From assembly GCF_018390695.1 (NCBI RefSeq), contig NZ_JAHBGF010000036.1, positions 372,001 through 436,000 of the forward strand: DNA of 64,000 nt, in the 5' to 3' direction. Below, piece after piece: positions 25,157 to 32,114 of this stretch (the first letter of the stretch is position 1; every line of letters starts with the position of its first letter). The stretch comes from Ancylobacter sonchi (GTDB lineage: Bacteria; Pseudomonadota; Alphaproteobacteria; Rhizobiales; Xanthobacteraceae). The notes under the pieces were generated by a model, which was given only the letters and a program-made list of their open reading frames with translations, had not been told where the DNA came from and searched no databases. Both the position numbers and the translations under genes were made by a program.

Positions 25157-26326
25157 TCAGTCGCCGGAAAGCGCCCGGCCCGTCGCCCCGTCGAAGAGCA
25201 CCATCCCTTCGACGGGAAATGTGAGGCCGACGCTCCGGCCGATGCCGCCATCCGCGCCCAGCGCCTGCGATTGCGCCATCGAGGTCTTCACCTTGGCGAG
25301 CAGGCTGCCGAGATCGATGGTGACGATCGCGTGCTTGCCGAACGGCTCGTTGGAATAGACCTCGGCCGGCACCGCATCCGACGCGTCCGGCGCGGCGAAG
25401 CCGATGGCGTCGGGGCGCACGCCGAGCGTCACCCCTGCCCCGCTGGCCCGCTCCGCCGCCCGCGCCAGCGCGCCGGTCAGCGTCACCTTGAGCGCGCGGC
25501 GGGCGAAGACGACGGCGCCGTTCTCGCGGCTCAGCTCGCCGTCGATCAGGTTCATCGGCGGATCGCCGAGCAGCTTGGCCACCCGCGTGCTGGCAGGCTT
25601 CAGCCAGATCTCCTCCGGCGTGCCGAGCTGTTCGAGGCGGCCATGGTCGATCACCGCCACCCGGTCGCCGACCGACAGCGCCTCCATGCCGTCCGGCGTC
25701 GACCAGATGGTCGGCACCGGCAGCCCGGAGAGCCGGCGGCGAATCTCGCCGCGCAGCTTGTGGCGCAGCTTGGCGTCGAGATGCGAGATCGGCTCGTCGA
25801 GCAGGTAGAGCGAGGGCGACTGCACCAGCAGGCGGGCCAGCGCCACGCGCTGCTTCTGCCCGCCGGACAGCGCGCCGGGGAGCCGCTCGTGCAGGTGGCG
25901 GATCTCCAGGAGCTCCAGCACCTCGTCGACGCGCTTCTCGGCATCGGCGGGCGAGAGCCGGCCGCCCGGCGCCTGCAAGGGCGACAGCGCGTTGCCGCGC
26001 ACGGTGAGGTGGGGATAGAGCGCGTAGCTCTCGAACATCAGCGCCACCCCGCGCTGGCCGGCCGGCACTTCGGCCATGGCCCGCCCGCCGAGCTCGACCG
26101 CTCCGGCATCCGGGCGCTCCAGCCCGGCGAGGATGCGGCAGAAGGTGGTCTTGCCGGCACCGGAAGGGCCGGTCAGCGCCAGGAGTTCGCCCGGCTTCAC
26201 CTCGATGCCGATCTCGGCCAGCACCTTGTGCGGCTGCCCCTTGGACGGGAAGCTCTTGGAAATGCCGCGGGCGATCAGCCCGTTATGGGTGGACATGCGC
26301 AAGGGGGCGTTCACGGGAGCGTTCAC
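25157..26326 (-). CDS. ABC transporter ATP-binding protein, MalK-like, with atypical H-loop
   Basis: Encodes 389 residues. Walker A is GPSGAGKTT, signature LSGGQKQRVALARLL, Walker B LYLLDEPISHLD, then a C-terminal TOBE/OB domain. Two departures are visible. The Q-loop reads FESYALYPHL (Glu in place of Gln), and the switch segment reads STPDGMEAL where MalK has VTHDQVEAM, placing Pro at the H-loop His. With the preceding ATPase it probably forms an asymmetric heterodimer, as in the rhizobial GlpS/GlpT glycerol importer. The start overlaps the first ATPase stop by four bases. Confidence 0.9.
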   Translation of the reverse strand: MNAPVNAPLRMSTHNGLIARGISKSFPSKGQPHKVLAEIGIEVKPGELLALTGPSGAGKTTFCRILAGLERPDAGAVELGGRAMAEVPAGQRGVALMFESYALYPHLTVRGNALSPLQAPGGRLSPADAEKRVDEVLELLEIRHLHERLPGALSGGQKQRVALARLLVQSPSLYLLDEPISHLDAKLRHKLRGEIRRRLSGLPVPTIWSTPDGMEALSVGDRVAVIDHGRLEQLGTPEEIWLKPASTRVAKLLGDPPMNLIDGELSRENGAVVFARRALKVTLTGALARAAERASGAGVTLGVRPDAIGFAAPDASDAVPAEVYSNEPFGKHAIVTIDLGSLLAKVKTSMAQSQALGADGGIGRSVGLTFPVEGMVLFDGATGRALSGD

Positions 26327-27420
26327 GGGGCCACCTCCAGGTTCTTCTGGCTCGCGGCATCGAAGACGAGCAGCCGGCTGACATCGAGCGCGACCGCCAC
26401 CTTGTCGCCCGCCCGCCAGTCCGACGGACCGGCGATCTCCGCCACCAGCTTGCCGCCGGTGCCGGTGCCGGCGTCGAGCATGACGGTCAGCACGTCGGCA
26501 TCGCCGCGCGGCTCGCGATAGGTGATGGTGCCGCGCGCCGCCGCGCTCCCCGCCGCGTCCGGCGGCAGCAGCGTCACATGCTCGGGGCGGATGCCGGCGA
26601 CGATGGCGCCGTCGGGCAGCTTGACCCGCCGCGCCGTGCTCAGCGTCACTTCCCAGCCCTCGCCGACGATGCGGTTGCCGGCATAGGCGGCCTTCATCAG
26701 GTTCATCGGCGGCTCGCCGATGAAATTGGCGACGAACAGGTTTGCCGGGCGCTCATAGAGGTCCTGCGGCGCCCCCACCTGCTGCAGCACGCCGTGATTC
26801 ATCACCGCCACCCGGTCGGCCATGGCGATGGCCTCGGTCTGGTCGTGGGTGACGAGGATGGAGGTCACCTGCCGCAGCTTCTGCAGCCGCTTGATCTCGG
26901 CGCGCAGCTGTACCTTCTGGTCGGCGTCGAGATGCGACAGCGGCTCGTCGAACAGGATCACTTCCGGGTCGCGCACCAGCGCCCGGCCGATGGAGACGCG
27001 CTGCATCGCCCCGCCGGAGAGGCCGCGCACGGGCTGGTCCGCCATCTGCCGCAGCCCGAGCAGCTGCAGCACCTCGCCGATGCGCTCGGAAGCCGGCTGG
27101 CCGGAAATGCCGCGCACCTTCAGCGGGAAGCCGACATTCTCCCACACCGTCATGTTCGGGTAGAGCGCGTAATCCTCGAACACCATGGCGATGTTGCGCT
27201 CGCCGGGCGCGAGGCGCGACACCGGCTTGTCGCCGAACCAGATTTCGCCGGAGGACACGCTCTCGATGCCCGCCGCCATCTTCAGCGTCGTCGACTTGCC
27301 GCAGCCCGAAGGCCCCAGCAAAGCGAGCATCTCCCCGGCGCCACAGGCGAGGTTGAGTTCCTTTACGGCATCAACCTCCCCGTAACGCTTGAAGACCGAC
27401 TCAAAGGCGATGGACGACAT
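26323..27420 (-). CDS. ABC transporter ATP-binding protein, MalK-like
   Basis: About 365 residues. Walker A is GPSGCGKSTT, signature LSGGAMQRVSIGRAL, Walker B VILFDEPLSHLD, and the H-loop ILVTHDQTEA is canonical. The Q-loop reads FEDYALYPNM with Glu for Gln. A C-terminal TOBE domain follows. ATG 27420 has TTGGAG at about 6 bases; a TTG at 27432 is in frame but covers that ribosome site. It is the first gene of the importer/amidase/oxidoreductase series, with candidate operators just upstream. Confidence 0.9.
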   Translation of the reverse strand: MSSIAFESVFKRYGEVDAVKELNLACGAGEMLALLGPSGCGKSTTLKMAAGIESVSSGEIWFGDKPVSRLAPGERNIAMVFEDYALYPNMTVWENVGFPLKVRGISGQPASERIGEVLQLLGLRQMADQPVRGLSGGAMQRVSIGRALVRDPEVILFDEPLSHLDADQKVQLRAEIKRLQKLRQVTSILVTHDQTEAIAMADRVAVMNHGVLQQVGAPQDLYERPANLFVANFIGEPPMNLMKAAYAGNRIVGEGWEVTLSTARRVKLPDGAIVAGIRPEHVTLLPPDAAGSAAARGTITYREPRGDADVLTVMLDAGTGTGGKLVAEIAGPSDWRAGDKVAVALDVSRLLVFDAASQKNLEVAP

Positions 27421-27477
27421 CCGGCACTCCAATGGCTATGCCGATGAACAATCCAAGTTCTGTGCCAAAGTGTGCTG

Positions 27478-27489
27478 GTGTATAGACAC
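27478..27489. promoter_or_regulatory. HutC-type GntR operator candidate upstream of the ABC operon
   Basis: GTGTATAGACAC is an inverted repeat; its complement contains TGTCTATACA, close to the TGTxTAxACA sites known for HutC-group GntR regulators. It lies about 60 bases before the first ATPase gene. The GntR protein encoded at 9091 is HutC-type, so it is a plausible binder. Confidence 0.45.
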
Positions 27490-27505
27490 TCTAGCCGACA
27501 GGGCC

Positions 27506-27522
27506 GCGAAACCCGGTTTCGC
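27506..27522. promoter_or_regulatory. 17-bp near-perfect palindrome upstream of the ABC operon
   Basis: GCGAAACC and GGTTTCGC arms of 8 bp with one central base. The core resembles LacI-family operators, although no LacI gene is in the window. Confidence 0.45.
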
Positions 27523-27606
27523 CGTTGAACATCTGCTTAAAAAAGCAGCCAAGAGGCAGCCCTTGCCGCCAGAATGTGCGCCCGGTCGAGGCCGGATACG
27601 CCGTGC

Positions 27607-28350
27607 TTAGGCACCGGTCCGCGCCGCCACCCCGTCGATGATCCCGGCGAGCGCTTCCGGCGCCGAGAGGAAGGGCGAGTGGTCGCCCTCGAGGGTGAAC
27701 ACCGCTTCGCAGGGCGTCTCGGCGGTCATGGCGCGCTGATAGGCGAGCGGGATGGCATGGTCCTGCAGCCCCTCGACATAGAAGCGCCGCACCCGGCCGA
27801 AGCCGGCGGAGCTGAGGGCGAGCCGATCGGAGAACACCTTCGTCCGCTGCGGGGTCAGCCGCCCGGCCGCCCATTCGGCGTCTTCCGGCGCGCAGCAATT
27901 GTAGAACACCTCGCGGGCTGCCGCGGCCGGGAAGGTGGCGGCCAGTCCGTCTTCCGAGACCTGCATGCTGGCCTGCACGGAACTCGCGATGCCGAGATGG
28001 GCATGCGCGTCGAGAAAGCTGAAGCGGCTCGCCCCGTCGGTCAGCAGCAGGCCGTTCACATAGACGCAGCCCGCTAGCCGGTGGGCGCGGCGTTCGCTCG
28101 CCTGCGCGCTGACGATGCCGCCCATGGAATGGCCGACCAGCAGCACATCGTCCGGCATCTGGTCGATCGCCCAGCAGATGCGCGTCGCGTAGCTGTCGAG
28201 ATCGGCGGTCTCCGGCGGCGCGTCGTCGCCGCCGCTCGCCGGCAGGTCGGGCGCCAGCACGGCGTGGCCGCGCACTTCCAGCAGCGGCAGCAGCTTCTGC
28301 CAGCACCAGGCGCCATGAAACGATCCGTGCACGAGAACGATGTTCGCCAT
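27607..28350 (-). CDS. Alpha/beta hydrolase (esterase, EstB/salicylate-esterase-like)
   Basis: Encodes 247 residues. VLVHGSFHGAWCW near the N-terminus supplies the oxyanion hole and GHSMGG holds Ser75 as nucleophile; EGDHSPFLS near residue 220 supplies the His, and FYVEGLQDHAIP probably the acidic residue. The pattern matches small plant methylesterase-like and bacterial esterase/lactonase proteins. GGGAGG precedes the ATG. It is the last gene of the fgd-cofE-cofC transcript, 18 bases after cofC, so it may act on the same pathway rather than in F420 synthesis. Confidence 0.88.
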   Translation of the reverse strand: MANIVLVHGSFHGAWCWQKLLPLLEVRGHAVLAPDLPASGGDDAPPETADLDSYATRICWAIDQMPDDVLLVGHSMGGIVSAQASERRAHRLAGCVYVNGLLLTDGASRFSFLDAHAHLGIASSVQASMQVSEDGLAATFPAAAAREVFYNCCAPEDAEWAAGRLTPQRTKVFSDRLALSSAGFGRVRRFYVEGLQDHAIPLAYQRAMTAETPCEAVFTLEGDHSPFLSAPEALAGIIDGVAARTGA

Positions 28351-28368
28351 GACGCCTCCCGAGGCTGC

Positions 28369-29061
28369 CTATTCCCCGCCGGGCGGCGCGGCACCGGCCA
28401 GAACCGCCCGCGTCCGCCCTGACGCCGGCAGGCCGCCGAGCCGGGCGAGATCGTCCGGCGCGTCGACATCGAAGCCGATCCCCGGCAGCGCGCCGGCCTC
28501 ATGCACGAACGCGGCCACGCCGGCCTCCCGCGCCGCCGCCCGATGCGCGGCGAGGCTCCCCGGCCCGAAATGGAAGCGAACGGCATCCGGCGGCGTCGCC
28601 AGCAGCGCATTGGTGCCCTGCCCGTCATGGGCGGCGACGAGGCTCACCGCGCGGCCGGCGGGATGGGCGCCGATCAGCCGCGCCACTTCCGCCCCGGACA
28701 GGCCGGGCAGGTCGCCGGGCAGCACCAAAAGGCCGGCGGCGCCGCGCCGCACGAGGTATTGTGCCGCCCGCTCCAGCGCCGCGTTCAGCCCGGTGGCCTC
28801 GGTCTCGGCGAGCCGTTCGGCGCCGAACACGCGGGCGAGTTCTTCGGTCGCCGGCTCGGCCGAGACGATCAGCGTCCCCGCCAGTGCGTCGGCATGTTCC
28901 CGTGCCTGTCGCAGCGCCGCCAGCACGTCCTCCAGCATCGCCCGCGCCAGCCGCGCCCGCGCCTCGGCGCCCAGCGCCGGGGCGAGGCGCTGCTTGGCGA
29001 GGCCGAACGGCTTCACCGGCACCACCGCCCAGATACCGCCGGCTCCCCGCCCGGCGCTCAC
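28369..29061 (-). CDS. cofC: 2-phospho-L-lactate (or related) guanylyltransferase, F420 biosynthesis
   Basis: About 230 residues. The N-terminus WAVVPVKPFGLAKQRLAPAL is the nucleotide-binding signature of CofC, and LLVLPGDLPGLSGAEVARLI holds the metal-binding Asp region; GTNALLATPPD is also typical. It activates phospholactate, phosphoenolpyruvate or 3-phosphoglycerate with GTP before transfer to FO by CofD. Which acid is used cannot be read here. GTG 29061 overlaps the cofE stop (GTGA), so the two are coupled. Confidence 0.92.
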   Translation of the reverse strand: MSAGRGAGGIWAVVPVKPFGLAKQRLAPALGAEARARLARAMLEDVLAALRQAREHADALAGTLIVSAEPATEELARVFGAERLAETEATGLNAALERAAQYLVRRGAAGLLVLPGDLPGLSGAEVARLIGAHPAGRAVSLVAAHDGQGTNALLATPPDAVRFHFGPGSLAAHRAAAREAGVAAFVHEAGALPGIGFDVDAPDDLARLGGLPASGRTRAVLAGAAPPGGE

Positions 29062-29831
29062 CGGAACAGATCCTCCTCCGGCGCGCGGATCAGCGTTGCG
29101 GCCGGGTTGTCGGCGGCGGTCCATGCCAGACCGCGCATGAGCACCACCGGCGTCGCCTCGGTCGATTGCCCCATCACCAGCGAGGCGGATGCCGCGATCT
29201 CGTCGGCATAGGCGATCATGGTGGCGCGCAGCGTGCGGCCGTAAAGGTCCGTCTCGCCGCGCCGGTCGATCATGGAAGGCAGGCCGGCGGCACCGATGGC
29301 GATGCCGGTTGTGCCGCGCCGCCACGGCCGGCCGAAGCTGTCATTGATCACGATACCCGGCGCCACGCCGCTGCGCCGCGCGATCTCCTCGCGCAGCCGC
29401 GCCGCGCTGGCGTCGGGGTCGAGCGGCAGCAGCAGCGCCACCTCGCCATCGGCGTGGCGCACATTGGACTGGTCGATGCCGGCATTGGCCATGGTCAGCC
29501 CCAGCCGGTGCTCGACGATCAGCACGTCCGGCCGGGCCCGCACCACCCGCACGGATTCAGTGAGGATCAGCTCGACGAGGCGCGGGTCCTTGCGCACCTC
29601 GCCGGCCAGCGCCAACGCCCGCTCGGATGGCGTCACGTCGGCGAGGCGGACCAGCCGCCCCTCGGCCTTGGAGACCACCTTCTGCGCCAGCACCACCACG
29701 TCGTGCGGCGCCAGCGCCAGCCCCAGCCGCGCCACCCCGTCGAGCACCAGACCGGCGAGGTCGTCGCCGGCCTCCACCATCGGGAAGTCCGGCAGCGCGC
29801 GAATATCGAGGCGCGGAGCGGTCGAGGTCAT
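29058..29831 (-). CDS. cofE: Coenzyme F420-0:L-glutamate ligase
   Basis: Encodes 257 residues, a single-domain CofE without the nitroreductase-like domain fused in mycobacterial FbiB. Signatures are DVVVLAQKVVSKAEGR near residue 45, DPRLVELIL, then NAGIDQSN, RRSGVAPGIVINDSFGRPWRRGT and GLPSMIDRRGETDLYGR. It adds the glutamate tail to F420-0. It starts three bases after the Fgd-like gene ends and overlaps cofC, showing that F420 maturation and F420 use share one transcript. Confidence 0.95.
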   Translation of the reverse strand: MTSTAPRLDIRALPDFPMVEAGDDLAGLVLDGVARLGLALAPHDVVVLAQKVVSKAEGRLVRLADVTPSERALALAGEVRKDPRLVELILTESVRVVRARPDVLIVEHRLGLTMANAGIDQSNVRHADGEVALLLPLDPDASAARLREEIARRSGVAPGIVINDSFGRPWRRGTTGIAIGAAGLPSMIDRRGETDLYGRTLRATMIAYADEIAASASLVMGQSTEATPVVLMRGLAWTAADNPAATLIRAPEEDLFR

Positions 29832-29834
29832 GGC

Positions 29835-30839
29835 TCAGCCGAAGCGGGCGCGCAGGCGCGGCAGCACCTGCTCGGCATAAAGTTCGAGGAAGCGCGGCTG
29901 GTCCTCGCCCGGCGCATGGAACACCAGATGGTCGAAGCCGAGCGCGACATAGCCGGCGATCTTCTCGACATGCTCGTCCGGATCGGTGGAGACGATCCAG
30001 CGCGACGCCGCCCGCTCGATCGGCAGCGCGTCGGCGAGCTTCTCCATCTCCAGCGGATCCTCCACCGAGTGCTTCTCCTCCGGGGAGAGCGCCAGCGCCG
30101 CCCAGTGCCTCGTATCGGCCATGGCCCGCGCCCGGTCGGTGTCGAACGAGACCTTCATCTCGATCAGCCGCTCATAGGGCCGGGCCGGCGCGTCGGAAGC
30201 TTCCAGCCCGGCCGCGACGTTGGGCAGCAGCGTCTCGGTGTAGAGTTCCCACTTCTTGCCGGAGGTGCAGATGAAGCCGTCGCCCGCCCGGCCGGCGAAC
30301 TTCGCCACCTGCGGCCCGGCGCCGGCGATGTAGATCGGCACCGGCTCGGCCGGCCTGTCGTAGATCGTCGCGTTCTCGGTGCGGTAGAACTCGCCCTCGA
30401 AGCTCACCCGGTCCTCGGTCCACAGCGTGCGGATGAGACGCACCGCCTCGCGCAGCCGGGCGAAACGCTCCTTCAGCTCCGGCCAGGGCGCGCCGGTAGC
30501 CGGCACCTCGTTCAGCCCCTCGCCGGAGCCGACGCCGAGGACCACCCGGCCGGGGAACAGCTGGCCGAGCGTGCCGAAGGCCTGCGCCACCATAGAGGGG
30601 TGATGCCGGAAGGTCGGGGTGAGCACGCTGGTGCCCATGGTGATCCGCGAGGTCGCCGAGCCGAGCGCGCCGAGAAAGGCGATGGCGGCCGGCGCATGGC
30701 CGCCGGTATGGCGCCAGGGCTGGAAATGGTCGCTGATGAAGACGGAATCGAATCCCTTCCGTTCCGCGAGCACCGAGAAATCGACGAGCTGGCGCGCGTC
30801 GAACTGCTCCGCGGAGGCCTTGTAGCCGAACTTCAGCAC
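29835..30839 (-). CDS. fgd: F420-dependent dehydrogenase of the glucose-6-phosphate dehydrogenase (Fgd) type
   Basis: About 334 residues, two shorter than Mycobacterium Fgd1 and collinear with it. The known Fgd1 active-site residues are present at shifted positions: Glu11 (13), Asp37 (39), His38 (40) and Trp42 (44) in SDHFQPWRH, Glu107 (109) in GVGSGE, the Lys in FICTSGK, KH in EEKHSVEDP and Arg in [11 protein letters not shown]. It should oxidise glucose 6-phosphate or a related sugar phosphate or alcohol and reduce F420. GTG 30839 has AGGGAG at 7 bases; longer in-frame starts lie in the operator region. It leads the cofE-cofC-esterase operon. Other sugar-phosphate substrates are possible. 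Confidence 0.9.
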   Translation of the reverse strand: MLKFGYKASAEQFDARQLVDFSVLAERKGFDSVFISDHFQPWRHTGGHAPAAIAFLGALGSATSRITMGTSVLTPTFRHHPSMVAQAFGTLGQLFPGRVVLGVGSGEGLNEVPATGAPWPELKERFARLREAVRLIRTLWTEDRVSFEGEFYRTENATIYDRPAEPVPIYIAGAGPQVAKFAGRAGDGFICTSGKKWELYTETLLPNVAAGLEASDAPARPYERLIEMKVSFDTDRARAMADTRHWAALALSPEEKHSVEDPLEMEKLADALPIERAASRWIVSTDPDEHVEKIAGYVALGFDHLVFHAPGEDQPRFLELYAEQVLPRLRARFG

Positions 30840-30873
30840 CTTACCACTCCCTCTGGCCGGCAATTCGAATGTT

Positions 30874-30920
30874 CCTATTGTCCAGCACATTATTACAAAT
30901 AATCATGCAATCACAATAGG
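30874..30920. promoter_or_regulatory. Nested inverted repeats upstream of the fgd-like gene (candidate operator)
   Basis: The outer arms CCTATTGT (30874-30881) and ACAATAGG (30913-30920) enclose an inner palindrome ATTATT-ACA-AATAAT (30889-30903) with nearly the same centre. The inner part continues into AAATAATCATGC, shared with the pxpA/pxpB intergenic region. The element is AT-rich in a GC-rich genome and sits 35-80 bases before the start. Confidence 0.55.
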
Positions 30921-31035
30921 CTGATTTTTCCGCAATTCGACGCAGCGGAAGGGCCGTGACGCCGGAATCGCAACGCCCTTGTCGCCGGCCGGGCGAGGCT
31001 TTATCCGGCATGGGGCAGCTTTTGGCGAGTGGGAC

Positions 31036-32061
31036 ATGAACGGGCGCGGTATTCTCATCCTTCTCGGCATCATTGCCGGGATCCTTCTATGCGCCGCGGC
31101 CTATCTCGCCGCCTCCATCGTCGCGCCGGTCGCCTTCGCGCTGTTCTTCATCGCGCTGGTCTGGCCGCTGCAGAAGGCGCTTGCCACGCGGCTGCCGCAG
31201 CTCGCGGCGCTGTTCATCAGCCTGGCGGTGAGCCTCGTCGTCATCCTGGCTTTGACCTCGATGACGGTGTGGGGCTTCGGCCGGGCGGCGCAGTGGCTGA
31301 TCGCCAACGCCAACCGCTTCCAGACCCTCTACCTCTCCGGCGCCGAATGGCTGGACGGCCACGGCCTCTACGCCGCCGGCACCTTCATGGAGACCTTCAA
31401 CGTCTCCTGGCTGATCCGCTTCTTCCAGGGCGTGGCGGCGCGGCTCAACGGCATGGTCGGCTTCGCCGTCGTCACCTTCATCTTCGTGCTGCTCGGCCTC
31501 CTGGAGGTGGATGTCGTCCGGCGCAAGCTCGCCGCCGGCGAGGCGGGCGAGCCCGGCCGTATCCTGCTCGCCGCTGCCGCCGACATCGCCGAGAAGTTCC
31601 GCCGCTACATGGCGGTGCGCACGGCGATGAGCGTCGCCACCGGCTTCGCGGTCTGGGCCTTCGCCGCCTTCGCCGGGCTCGACCTCGCCTTCGCCTGGGG
31701 CGTGATCGCCTTCGCGCTCAACTACATTCCGTTCATCGGCCCGCTGGTGGCGACGCTGCTGCCCACCCTGTTCGCCGTCGCGCAGTTCGAGAGCTGGCAG
31801 ATGGCGGTGGCGGTGTTCGCCGGCATGAACGTCATCCAGTTCATCCTCGGCTCCTATGTCGAGCCGCGCATCGCCGGCAAGGCGCTCGCCATGTCGCCCT
31901 TCCTGGTGCTGCTGGCGGTGTTCTTCTTCGCCTTCCTCTGGGGCCTCGCCGGCGCCTTCATCGGCGTGCCGCTGACCATCGCCGCCCTCACCTTCTGCGC
32001 CCACACCACCTCCGCCCGCTGGGTCGCCCGGCTGCTCTCCGGCCGCGCGCCGGAGGCGTGA
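31036..32061 (+). CDS. AI-2E/PerM family membrane protein
   Basis: About 341 residues with seven or eight hydrophobic segments. The family layout is seen: N-terminal helices, a periplasmic part around residues 85-135, then the conserved ALNYIPFIGPLVATLLPTLFA near 230 and the end GAFIGVPLTIAAL. Members export small molecules or act as Na+/H+ exchangers; the role here is unknown. ATG 31036 is preferred because the first helix follows at once; a longer reading from 30979 adds an unlikely hydrophilic head. It is divergent from the fgd operon. Confidence 0.88.
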   Translation: MNGRGILILLGIIAGILLCAAAYLAASIVAPVAFALFFIALVWPLQKALATRLPQLAALFISLAVSLVVILALTSMTVWGFGRAAQWLIANANRFQTLYLSGAEWLDGHGLYAAGTFMETFNVSWLIRFFQGVAARLNGMVGFAVVTFIFVLLGLLEVDVVRRKLAAGEAGEPGRILLAAAADIAEKFRRYMAVRTAMSVATGFAVWAFAAFAGLDLAFAWGVIAFALNYIPFIGPLVATLLPTLFAVAQFESWQMAVAVFAGMNVIQFILGSYVEPRIAGKALAMSPFLVLLAVFFFAFLWGLAGAFIGVPLTIAALTFCAHTTSARWVARLLSGRAPEA

Positions 32062-32114
32062 CGCCCGAAGCCTGATACCCCGACGCCGTCCGACATCGAA
32101 GGAAAGGGCCTCGC

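Noticed and set aside
29835..30839. Methylene-tetrahydromethanopterin reductase (Mer)
   Set aside because: The collinear match to Fgd1, including SDHFQPWRH and EEKHS, is much closer.
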